27,444 bases of DNA from a virus. Shown in pieces: positions 15,096-20,962 of the stretch. A program made the position numbers and the translations under genes. Numbering within the stretch: the stretch's first letter is position 1; the number at the start of each line of letters is the position of its first letter. The notes below the pieces were generated by a model that had not been told where the DNA came from, did no database searches, and saw only the letters and a program-made list of their open reading frames with translations. The DNA lies in the IMG/VR virus record IMGVR_UViG_3300028746_000212, positions 1 through 27,444 of that record, one strand, 5' to 3'.

Positions 15096-15248
15096 CTAGA
15101 AAAAACTACAGATGGCTTCGGCGATGCTCACGAGAACGCAAACAAGAATTACGCCATCGCTAAATTCTGGCGCTCCCTTTTCTTTAACATTTGCAGCCAG
15201 CCCGAGGATAAGAACAATCATCCAGGCAAGAAGAATCCCCGCGATCAT
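15096..15248 (-). CDS. Micro-gene, 50-residue two-helix membrane protein
   Basis: An ATG at 15248 overlaps the stop of the 141-residue gene (ATGA). The product is MIAGILLAWMIVLILGLAA, a charged turn (NVKEKGAPEFSDG), then VILVCVLVSIAEAICSFF. Two hydrophobic helices joined by a short charged hairpin are holin-like in shape, but it lies among early or middle genes far from the lysis pair. A membrane-targeting host-takeover role is equally possible. Confidence 0.6.
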   Translation of the reverse strand: MIAGILLAWMIVLILGLAANVKEKGAPEFSDGVILVCVLVSIAEAICSFF

Positions 15249-15670
15249 GCCGCATCCTTTATCAGAACATCGCCCGGTTCGTTATGCGGCTCATCGCTTC
15301 CCTTTCCCGTGACATAGCGCAATACGATATTTCCCGTCGCCGGGTTCAATAGAACTAGCTGGCAATGCGGCTTTGCTTCGGGGCAGTACGCAACGAATTG
15401 CACGTCGCAGCCGGAGCGGAACTTGAGCGGCTTTTTCAGCAGTGCGGACACGAGCACGGGCGGCATAGCATCGGGAATTTTTTCGAAATAGCCGCTCCAG
15501 TATCGTGCGCGGCGGGACCCCGGCCTGTCAAAGGTAAATATAGGGTCGCCGGCATCATCTAGACTTCGCACAATCAGCCGTTTAGGGTTGCCGCCACGAT
15601 CTCGGATATTGGGACCCATCGCAGCGGTTATCTCTTCCAAAATATCACCCGGCTTGAATACGTTGCTCAT
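15245..15670 (-). CDS. Hypothetical protein (141 aa)
   Basis: A 141-residue beta-rich protein: SNVFKPGDILEEITAAMG, then RLIVRSLDDAGDPIFTFDRPGSRRARYWSGYFEKIP, then QLVLLNPATGNIVLRYVTGKG. Small SH3/barrel-like folds are possible; no family is recognised. Coupled by ATGA both to a 21-codon reading frame upstream and to a membrane micro-gene downstream. Confidence 0.65.
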   Translation of the reverse strand: MSNVFKPGDILEEITAAMGPNIRDRGGNPKRLIVRSLDDAGDPIFTFDRPGSRRARYWSGYFEKIPDAMPPVLVSALLKKPLKFRSGCDVQFVAYCPEAKPHCQLVLLNPATGNIVLRYVTGKGSDEPHNEPGDVLIKDAA

Positions 15671-15732
15671 TGCACGTCCTCCAGCGTCGTGACGCTCGTC
15701 AAAACCTGTCCAACATAAAACTTCTGGATCAT
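15667..15732 (-). CDS. 21-residue micro-ORF, possible leader peptide
   Basis: MIQKFYVGQVLTSVTTLEDV plus one residue. It starts at an ATG with TTTAGGAAC about 9 bases upstream and stops in an ATGA overlap with the 141-residue gene. It may act mainly as a translational leader for that gene. Confidence 0.42.
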   Translation of the reverse strand: MIQKFYVGQVLTSVTTLEDVQ

Positions 15733-15758
15733 ACGAATAGTTCCTAAAGAGTCGATAT

Positions 15759-15965
15759 TTAGCTAACAGTGGTAAGTGGATTCACGGCCATTGATTCAAT
15801 TTCTTGCTTATTCCATTTGCGTTGAAACTCACGAATTGCGTGCCACTCCAAGGCATCGCGGTAAATCTCCGAGAGCCACGATTTACCCACCCGCGCCCCA
15901 ACCATGAACATCGTCGCTCGACACTGAATGTCAGGTGTAGGCACTCGGCCCGTAATCGTCACCAT
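15759..15965 (-). CDS. Hypothetical small protein (68 aa)
   Basis: A 68-residue product (MVTITGRVPTPDIQCRATMF, then a helical SWLSEIYRDALEWHAIREFQRKWNKQEIESM). It starts 35 bases inside the preceding 71-residue gene, on the same strand. No family is recognised. Confidence 0.52.
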   Translation of the reverse strand: MVTITGRVPTPDIQCRATMFMVGARVGKSWLSEIYRDALEWHAIREFQRKWNKQEIESMAVNPLTTVS

Positions 15966-16146
15966 GTACTTGGCTCATTCCTTCGTCGGTGAGATACACG
16001 ATAGGCTTCGCGTCGGGCTTGTTGCGGAGTACGTACCAGCGGTCGGCGCGGTGGCCTGCGATTTGATGTGTGTCAGTCGGTGCATGGTGAATGACTTGTA
16101 TGCCTGCTTGGTGAGCGGCGATTAAAATGTGGCGTGGGATCATCAT
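15931..16146 (-). CDS. Hypothetical small protein (71 aa)
   Basis: A 71-residue, His-rich product (ILIAAHQAGIQVIHHAPTDTHQIAGHRADRWYVLRNKPDAKPIVYLTDEGMSQVHGDDYG). The Shine-Dalgarno is weak, and two consecutive ATG codons occur at the start. No family is recognised. Confidence 0.52.
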   Translation of the reverse strand: MMIPRHILIAAHQAGIQVIHHAPTDTHQIAGHRADRWYVLRNKPDAKPIVYLTDEGMSQVHGDDYGPSAYT

Positions 16147-16170
16147 TGTCTATTCAGGATTTTTCAAACG

Positions 16171-16422
16171 TTATGCGTGCTTTCGACTACTGGGGAGTGT
16201 GTCGCGCAAGGCCGCAAGACGATCGATCGCCTCTTTATCAATTCGCGCCCGAACGCTGAACGATCCAATTCCCTCCACACGACCACAGGCAATTGGCCGC
16301 TCGCCGACGCTTCCGAAGTAACCGTACTCGCCGCGCTCACCCTTAACGGCGCGCTTGATGGCGGGGTCGCTCATAAGAACGCGCATGGGGGTAGGTTTGT
16401 ATGAATTTTTATTTTTTTGCAT
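16171..16422 (-). CDS. Hypothetical small protein (83 aa)
   Basis: An 83-residue basic product: MQKNKNSYKPTPMRVLMSDP, a Gly-rich middle (GERGEYGYFGSVGERPIACGRVEGIGSFSV) and a C-terminal helix (DKEAIDRLAALRDTLPSSRKHA). It begins directly at the palindromic box TAGGAATCCTA. Function unknown. Confidence 0.58.
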   Translation of the reverse strand: MQKNKNSYKPTPMRVLMSDPAIKRAVKGERGEYGYFGSVGERPIACGRVEGIGSFSVRARIDKEAIDRLAALRDTLPSSRKHA

Positions 16423-16432
16423 AGGATTCCTA
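16422..16432 (-). promoter_or_regulatory. Palindromic Shine-Dalgarno box TAGGAATCCTA
   Basis: The second copy of the 11-bp box. Its last A is the A of the ATG at 16422. It is preceded by an AT-rich stretch (TTTTAAATT), as at the copy near 15042. Confidence 0.55.
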
Positions 16433-16441
16433 AATTTAAAA

Positions 16442-17218
16442 TTAAGAAAATTGCACGTTCAACGCTGCGGACTCACTATCGAACAGATACGACCCGAATT
16501 TCTTCCACATGAACGCAAGGCCGCGTTTAGTGATTAGCACTTTCTTGTATGTGATTAGTTGTCCGCCTTCTTTACGAAACGGCTTACCTTCCTTGATTTC
16601 GAAGAACCCGCGTTCGATGTACTCGCGCATCGGCGTATGCCCCGCGTCTTCTTTCAAGATGATTCGTTCATCACGCAGCAACGCAAATAGACGGTTACGA
16701 CCCAGCTTAGTGCGCGCAGAGAATTCTTGAATAGTCTCAAGGTCTTCCATGTTGTCACACACGGCGTTAGCGAAGTCATGCGCAGGCTTGTAAGCGGTAA
16801 CGGTTGCGGACAGCGTGGCGATAGCGGCATCTTTCTCAGCTATCACGGTCGTAGCGAGTAAGACCGCTTTAGCTAGCTGCTGCTCGTTGGTTAGTACTGC
16901 GGGCGGCGTAGCTTGAGACGATTCCAACTCTTGCCAGCGGTCGTACACCTTAGCGCGCATTGGAATGCTGTATCCCATCAGTAGCAATTCCGTTTCTCGG
17001 CGAGGTAGGTTGTATTCTGGGTTCCGCTTGCCGTTGCTCGCCTTGTAGTAGCCCGCAAAATTGCTTGCTACTAACTCAAGACCAGTCAAGACACCGCGAA
17101 TGTCTCGCATAACGTCCGCATGATTTTTACCCGTAAGCTCCGCAATCTCGCGACTGCTCATGGTCGGCACTTCCCCGTTACCGATAACGGCGGGTTTCAC
17201 CGCGATTAGGTAATTCAT
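16442..17218 (-). CDS. Rha-family regulator with C-terminal ANT (KilA-C/antirepressor) domain
   Basis: A 258-residue protein. Residues about 17-95 match the phage Rha domain (PTMSSREIAELTGKNHADVMRDIRGVL, then GKRNPEYNLPRRETELLLMGYS, YDRWQELE). A helical linker follows. Residues about 148-250 match the ANT/KilA-C antirepressor domain (FANAVCDNMEDLETIQEFSARTKLGRNRLFALLRDERI, then REYIERGFFEIKEGKP, VLITKRGLAFMWKKFG). Such proteins bind DNA or repressors and tune phage development. GAGGAAAC lies before the ATG. A terminator-like hairpin just upstream may separate its expression from the two genes before it. Confidence 0.85.
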   Translation of the reverse strand: MNYLIAVKPAVIGNGEVPTMSSREIAELTGKNHADVMRDIRGVLTGLELVASNFAGYYKASNGKRNPEYNLPRRETELLLMGYSIPMRAKVYDRWQELESSQATPPAVLTNEQQLAKAVLLATTVIAEKDAAIATLSATVTAYKPAHDFANAVCDNMEDLETIQEFSARTKLGRNRLFALLRDERIILKEDAGHTPMREYIERGFFEIKEGKPFRKEGGQLITYKKVLITKRGLAFMWKKFGSYLFDSESAALNVQFS

Positions 17219-17232
17219 TGTTTCCTCAAATG

Positions 17233-17256
17233 AAAACGCCCCGTAAGAACGAGGCG
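17233..17256 (-). terminator. Terminator-like hairpin before the Rha gene (leftward)
   Basis: In the leftward transcript CGCCTCG and CGGGGCG (7 pairs, one G-U) close a 6-base loop and are followed by four U. It lies between the stop at 17313 and the Rha start at 17218, so it could attenuate or end the immediate-early transcript. Confidence 0.55.
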
Positions 17257-17312
17257 GTGATTGGTACGAAACCTATAGACGGATTTATAGATTTAAGTAG
17301 GTTTACTAAATT

Positions 17313-17615
17313 TTAATGTCGTGTTTCGAAACTTCCATATTTTTGGCTAAGCAATCTCTCGGCCTCGCGTAACATTGCTTCCTCAGTTGCAGAGTCACAT
17401 TGGAGCGGTGCGTACTGCAACGCCATCGACGGCGGATCAGGAAACACACGCGAACCACGCAAGGTAAAACCGAGCCCTCGCAATGTGGTGATTACGCGCA
17501 GACACCCGTTATCCGGCAAGCCATCGACACGCGCCAAACTTACACGAATCGTTTTATCCATTCGCTGCGTCTCCATCAACTCAATGTGCGCCCGAGGAAC
17601 TTGCGAGGCGTCCAT
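17313..17615 (-). CDS. Hypothetical protein (100 aa)
   Basis: I use the ATG at 17615, which has GGAG six bases upstream and overlaps the preceding gene by 35 bases. The frame is open back to a TTG at 17738, but that part lies over the other gene. The product contains KTIRVSLARVDGLPDNGCLRVITTLRGLGFTLRGSRVFPD and a C-terminal helix EEAMLREAERLLSQKYGS. No family is recognised. It is one of the first two genes of the leftward arm, where host-takeover proteins are often found. Confidence 0.6.
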   Translation of the reverse strand: MDASQVPRAHIELMETQRMDKTIRVSLARVDGLPDNGCLRVITTLRGLGFTLRGSRVFPDPPSMALQYAPLQCDSATEEAMLREAERLLSQKYGSFETRH

Positions 17616-17886
17616 GTAGTGCTCCGCCGCCGCATGACGGGCCGATATTATTATTTGACGCCCAGCGCTCAAGCGACCACTGTCCGACGTGCCATGTTCT
17701 TGTTCGCTTGCAGCACCACGGCCGCAGTCCCAATTCAACAGCCCGCCCGATTAAAAACTGCGTCCGCCCGACTTTTGGCCCGCGCAGGATGGCAGATTTA
17801 CGCGCACCCGTCGGCATGCCGCCTCGGATTACTAAAACCGCATGCCCATTGATAATCTTCGTAACTCCTGCATTTTGCTTGTTCAT
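17581..17886 (-). CDS. Hypothetical basic protein (101 aa), first gene of the leftward arm
   Basis: A 101-residue product. The first half (KIINGHAVLVIRGGMPTGARKSAILRGPKVGRTQFLIGRAVELGLRPWCCKRTRTWHVGQW) is Arg/Gly-rich and may bind nucleic acid. The C-terminal 30 residues are low-complexity Gly/Ser and may be less real. GGGAGAA lies about 9 bases before the ATG. It is the first coding region downstream of the leftward promoter candidate. Confidence 0.52.
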   Translation of the reverse strand: MNKQNAGVTKIINGHAVLVIRGGMPTGARKSAILRGPKVGRTQFLIGRAVELGLRPWCCKRTRTWHVGQWSLERWASNNNIGPSCGGGALHGRLASSSGAH

Positions 17887-18220
17887 TCTGAGTGGTTCTC
17901 CCAGTGGTAAGAAGACCGGTAGCGATCTGCTTGCGCCTGAGAAAGCCTTACATCGTAGGTCCGCCCTAAAGAGCCTTTAACCCGGATATACCTTCAACCG
18001 GTGGATATAGTCCTACGTCACGACCTGAATTAAGGCCGGTAGACGAATCCCTTGCGGGAGGTCTACACATTAAATTATTAAAGATCGTCGCCTTATTCCC
18101 CGACGCTTTGCAGGGAGGCTTACAGCATTTGTGCGTGTTGCGTACCGTATGCCTTCGTAACCCCTTACCGTTCCTGCTCGTATGAACTCGGCCGTTCTCG
18201 GTGTTTCTCTGGCATGGACG
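17887..18220 (-). ncRNA. Long, potentially structured 5' leader of the leftward arm
   Basis: About 330 bases with no convincing gene lie between the leftward promoter candidate and the first gene. Visible pairings: GTAGAC (18039-18044)/GTCTAC (18061-18066) enclosing CCC-GCAA-GGG on the leftward strand, a GNRA tetraloop; a long-range 6-bp stem CGTAGG (17954-17959)/CCTACG (18012-18017); and inside that, TAAAG/CTTTA (17967-17979) and CCGG/CCGG (17982-18001). Hairpins nested in a closing stem suggest a folded RNA on the leftward transcript. It could be a regulatory leader, an antitermination element or chance. No known riboswitch is recognised. Confidence 0.42.
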
Positions 18221-18221
18221 A

Positions 18222-18270
18222 ATACTCTCATGGAGCACATTTTGTGTCAATAATTATTTGTGGAGCACAT
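18222..18270 (-). promoter_or_regulatory. Leftward promoter candidate between 10-bp direct repeats
   Basis: On the leftward strand TTGACA (18250-18245) is a perfect -35. Seventeen bases on is GAGTAT (18227-18222), a weak -10 that keeps the key A and T. Two copies of the 10-mer ATGTGCTCCA (18270-18261 and 18240-18231), 30 bp apart, flank the -35 and could be operators. The -10 is poor, so this is tentative. Confidence 0.42.
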
Positions 18271-18324
18271 CTCGGCATGCAATTTTCCGTAACATCTTAT
18301 GTGTCGCTGTTCCTTTCATGAAAG

Positions 18325-18353
18325 TTGACACTACATAGGACGCGTCCTAAACT
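18325..18353 (+). promoter_or_regulatory. Sigma70-like promoter with palindromic operator, driving the integrase-like gene
   Basis: TTGACA (18325-18330), a 17-base spacer and TAAACT (18348-18353). The spacer and -10 edge hold the perfect 14-bp palindrome TAGGACGCGTCCTA (18336-18349), well placed for a dimeric repressor to block RNA polymerase. A start near 18360 would suit the integrase-like ATG at 18384 with AAAGGG upstream. Confidence 0.62.
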
Positions 18354-18383
18354 ATGAACTACAGTTCAAACTCAAAGGGCGAC

Positions 18384-19325
18384 ATGGCTACGTTCACAGA
18401 GCGTTTCACAAAATCCGGCACTAGCACATGGCGGGCAGTTATCCGGCGTAGTGGTCGCAAGCCCCTGTCCGCAACGTTCGCCACCAAACAGGAAGCCGTC
18501 GAGTGGGCCGCAGCAGTTGACGCCAAAATAGACTCGGGCGTAGGAGTAGCAGAGTCCGTTACCCTTGGCGAGATGCTGGCGTCGTACATAAGCGAGCTGC
18601 GCACATTGCCATCGGCAGATCGCGTAACCGCCCAGGAGATTACCGAATACGACATAGCAAAACTCAAAGTTTCAACAATTACTAGGGAAGTTGTATCTGA
18701 GTGGCTTGAGACAGTGGACGGCGACGAAACAGCCGACACTTATCGGCGCGTGCTGGGTGACGCGATTGACTATGCGCGAAAATATTGGACATTCGACCTA
18801 CCGGAAAATCCAGCGCACATTTTGGCAGTCTCGAATAATGACCATCGAGACAGAAGGATTACTGCCGCAGAGGAGCGAGCAATTATTGCGGCAGCGGACG
18901 ACACACGCGGAGGATATTTAGAAGATACGATAATCCTCGCGCTTGAAACCGCGTTATCACAAAGCGAATTGGTGGCACTTGATTGGAGCAATATCAATCT
19001 TGATAAACGCTGCATATTCTTAGCTAAGCCTTTCGAACACGCCGTACCGCTATCACATAGAGCGATTGGTGTGTTGCACACTCGCGGCATAAAAGAATCG
19101 GGCCAAGTATTTGGCGATCTTAAAACTGGCGCATTAATACGTTCTTTCATACGTGCGGTTAAGCGAGCAAAAATTATTGATCTACATTTTAACGATTTAC
19201 GTTATGAGGCAACGTGCCGTTTGTTCGAGTCTGGCAACAGCTTGGAACAAGTCCGATCGATCACAGGCCGCAAGTCATATGCCCCTCTTGAGCGTATCTG
19301 GCTCCAGATAAAACAGGGTAGATAA
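18384..19325 (+). CDS. Integrase-like (tyrosine recombinase fold) protein lacking catalytic residues
   Basis: A 313-residue product from the ATG at 18384 (AAAGGG upstream; an ATG at 18354 overlaps the promoter). Layout matches phage integrases: an N-terminal arm-binding-like segment (STWRAVIRRSGRKPLSATFATKQEAVEWAAAVD), a SAM-like core-binding domain, and a catalytic domain beginning DRRITAAEERAIIAAAD. Against the usual blocks, ArgI in ALETGxRxxEL is Ser192 (ALETALSQSEL), the His of HDLR is Asn270 (NDLR), the His of GHK is Arg296 (ITGRKS), and the nucleophilic Tyr of RYTH is Ile305 (ERIWLQ). Only Arg273 and probably Lys215 remain. The frame is intact and the fold-forming residues are kept, so it may act as a DNA-binding protein. 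Recombinase activity is not expected. Confidence 0.85.
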   Translation: MATFTERFTKSGTSTWRAVIRRSGRKPLSATFATKQEAVEWAAAVDAKIDSGVGVAESVTLGEMLASYISELRTLPSADRVTAQEITEYDIAKLKVSTITREVVSEWLETVDGDETADTYRRVLGDAIDYARKYWTFDLPENPAHILAVSNNDHRDRRITAAEERAIIAAADDTRGGYLEDTIILALETALSQSELVALDWSNINLDKRCIFLAKPFEHAVPLSHRAIGVLHTRGIKESGQVFGDLKTGALIRSFIRAVKRAKIIDLHFNDLRYEATCRLFESGNSLEQVRSITGRKSYAPLERIWLQIKQGR

Positions 19326-19621
19326 TTACACCACAAAATCAAGGAATTGCACAACAAATTTCACAATGTAAAATAGTGGACCGCTAAGGAGAGAGCGAAT
19401 CTTTCCACGTGGCAGAGTTGCCCGAAGAACTCCCCGGCAGGTGCAAGGCCAGCCCGTTACCCGTCGTCGCCATCAAGATGAGCTACCCAGTTCTATCCGA
19501 GGAGCGCAGCGACGAGGAGACAAGTATTCCCACATCCTCATAGCAAATCCCCTATCAAATTATTTTCGAATAGAGATAACTCCGTTCGATATATCCTAGC
19601 ATCCATAAATCATATTGAGTA
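19326..19621 (+). other. Gap after the integrase-like gene, with a 44-codon frame and hairpins
   Basis: This stretch has no clear gene. It contains a 44-codon frame starting with GTG (19409-19543; VAELPEELPGRCKASPLPVV then AIKMSYPVLSEERSDEETSI and a short tail) without a well-spaced Shine-Dalgarno. The same bases can fold: GTGGA/TCCAC and CGCT/AGCG enclosing AAGGAGAG before the GTG, and TCGTCGC/GCGACGA further on. It may be a small acidic protein, a structured RNA or neither. Confidence 0.3.
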
Positions 19622-19933
19622 GTGTCAACTAATTCTAAATACAAAAATACACAATGCAGCCGCCTTGTTGGTAGAGCAGGTGTAGAGCAACGAAAGCGCA
19701 TTAGAACTAAGGATAACTATACATGCTGCACCTGTAAAAGAGCCGTCCGAATTGGGGAAGTGGATCATATCATATCCTTAGAGGCTGGCGGAAACAACGA
19801 AGACAGCAATATGCAATTGCTCTGTGTGGAATGCCATAGGGTAAAAACCGCAACAGATCGAGGTTATGTACGTAGAGACGGTGCTGATGCTACTGGCATG
19901 CCCCTAGGTAACACGCATCATTGGAACACCTGA
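19622..19933 (+). CDS. HNH endonuclease
   Basis: A 103-residue protein from a GTG start, with a complete HNH motif: CCTCKRAVRIGEVDHIISLEAGGNNEDSNMQLLCVECHRVK. This has two CxxC zinc pairs (TCCTCK and CVECH), the central DH, and Asn/His downstream. Free-standing HNH proteins next to terminase genes are usual in HK97-like phages, where they help the terminase cut DNA during packaging. Here it lies about 560 bases upstream of the terminase small subunit. A homing endonuclease is the alternative. No strong Shine-Dalgarno is visible. Confidence 0.8.
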   Translation: MSTNSKYKNTQCSRLVGRAGVEQRKRIRTKDNYTCCTCKRAVRIGEVDHIISLEAGGNNEDSNMQLLCVECHRVKTATDRGYVRRDGADATGMPLGNTHHWNT

Positions 19934-20177
19934 GACTAGCACTCCATACGGCATAAATATTGATAAACACTACATATCAATATCCCGTCCAGCCTTACAA
20001 ATATTGATTCCATTCGTCAATCGACTGTGAATTATAATCACTATTATGCCTGTTTATAATTTCTACAATTAATAAAATAGACTGGTTGTCAACCGATTAT
20101 AGTCAGAACATTATTTAAGTTGAGTTCTGCGTATTACACATAATTGATAGCAGTTAGCTAATGACGAATTTATTTCA
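19934..20177. repeat. AT-rich island with repeated AAATATTGAT
   Basis: No coding region is supported here. The 10-mer AAATATTGAT occurs at 19955-19964 and 19999-20008, and its inverted core ATCAATAT at 19976-19983. A short palindrome GGTTGTCAACC lies at 20084-20094. The base composition is clearly more AT-rich than in either arm. Terminase-binding, origin or promoter DNA are all possible. Confidence 0.45.
20086..20114 (+). promoter_or_regulatory. Rightward sigma70-like promoter candidate upstream of the packaging genes
   Basis: TTGTCA (20086-20091), a 17-base spacer and CATTAT (20109-20114), with GGTTGTCAACC covering the -35. In an AT-rich region such matches arise easily by chance, and late genes may instead depend on the phage RNA polymerase. 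Confidence 0.3.
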
Positions 20178-20227
20178 ATAGCCTCCGGCATGGGCACCGG
20201 GGGGATACGGCGATTTGCGGAGGCTAT
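20178..20227. other. 10-bp inverted repeat, candidate packaging (cos/pac) element
   Basis: ATAGCCTCCG (20178-20187) is perfectly complementary to CGGAGGCTAT (20218-20227) across a 30-base GC-rich loop that includes GGGCACCGGGGGG. It has no U-run, so it is not a terminator. The location between the HNH gene and the terminase small subunit is where cos sites lie in HK97/lambda-like phages. Confidence 0.4.
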
Positions 20228-20494
20228 CGAGGCGAACACCGACTGGTCCACTCCGAAAAAACGCTAACTGCAAAAATCCCACGCGGAATCTCCCTATTAG
20301 CCCGAATCGCTACGGGTTCGCATCAGAACCGCCGGTAACAGCCTGATCCGTCCAATTACAGCACCGGCCCTACTTCCTCCACAAAACCCGACCAGCCCTA
20401 GCCAAAGAGCCTTTACGCATGGCGCTAATCAGCCCAGCTATCCGTAAAGCCTCACGCGATCACGCGCACGCGTAGCCCATATATAGGAGTCCTA
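20228..20494. other. Non-coding stretch before the terminase genes
   Basis: No gene of useful length is seen. It holds a 7-bp inverted repeat CTTTACG (20411-20417)/CGTAAAG (20443-20449) and three copies of ACGCG at 20454, 20462 and 20468, then the leader of the terminase small subunit. Likely part of the packaging and late-promoter region. Confidence 0.4.
20484..20494 (+). promoter_or_regulatory. Palindromic Shine-Dalgarno box TAGGAGTCCTA
   Basis: The third copy of the box, ending directly against the ATG of the terminase small subunit at 20495. It is preceded by ATATA. Confidence 0.55.
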
Positions 20495-20962
20495 ATGGCT
20501 AAAACACGAAGCGACAGTGTTACCGCTGCCGTCGCCGCTGCTAAACATGCTGCCATCGGTCCGATTAAGCCCCCGGCACATATCCGGCTTAGAGATGTCG
20601 ATATCCCTTTCTGGAACAACATCGTATTAGCCCGTGCTGCTGATACGTGGACAGCGATTGACTTGGCTCATGCAGCTAACCTAGCCCACTGCCAAGCAGA
20701 TATCGACCGCATCCAAACCGAAATGGAGGACGAACAGGACATTATCACTAACGCCAAGGGCACTCAGGTAGTTAATCCTAAGCACGCGCTACTCAACACC
20801 CTTAGCGTTCGATCTATGGCCTTGTCCGCTAAGTTGCACGTACACGCTGCGGCTACCGTAGGAAGATCACAGGACGCCAGTAAGAAACTGGCAACCCAGG
20901 ATGCGGCCCGTGGCGTGGAATCCGATGATGATCTAGTGCCCCGTCAGAGTGCAGTGCATTGA
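20495..20962 (+). CDS. terS: Terminase small subunit
   Basis: A 155-residue protein of the P27-like small terminase type: a short basic N-terminus, RLRDVDIPFWNNIVLARAADTWTAIDLAHAANLAHCQADIDRIQTE as the helix-turn-helix and helical part, then VVNPKHALLNTLSVRSMALSAKLHVHAA as the oligomerisation helices, and a polar tail. It recognises phage DNA and feeds it to the large subunit. It is directly followed by the large subunit through a TTGA overlap. Confidence 0.82.
   Translation: MAKTRSDSVTAAVAAAKHAAIGPIKPPAHIRLRDVDIPFWNNIVLARAADTWTAIDLAHAANLAHCQADIDRIQTEMEDEQDIITNAKGTQVVNPKHALLNTLSVRSMALSAKLHVHAAATVGRSQDASKKLATQDAARGVESDDDLVPRQSAVH

Noticed and set aside
18001-18017. GGATATAGTCC resembling the S element of a group I intron
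   Set aside because: No matching P, Q or R elements and no P7 partner were found nearby, and no split gene surrounds it.
17966-18250. A 94-codon leftward frame from a TTG in the control region
   Set aside because: Its start coincides with the promoter -35 (TTGACA), it has no ribosome binding site and its composition is not protein-like. The region looks like a leader RNA.
18354-18383. The upstream ATG (18354) as start of the integrase-like protein
   Set aside because: It overlaps the promoter and has no Shine-Dalgarno, while the ATG at 18384 has AAAGGG at good spacing and begins like other integrases.
20190-20267. A 25-codon frame inside the inverted-repeat region
   Set aside because: It has no ribosome binding site, is short and is explained by GC-rich packaging-region DNA.
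17887-20494. A tRNA gene or attP core in the control and packaging regions
   Set aside because: No cloverleaf or T-loop sequence could be found by eye, and no long direct repeat that would mark att sites was seen.
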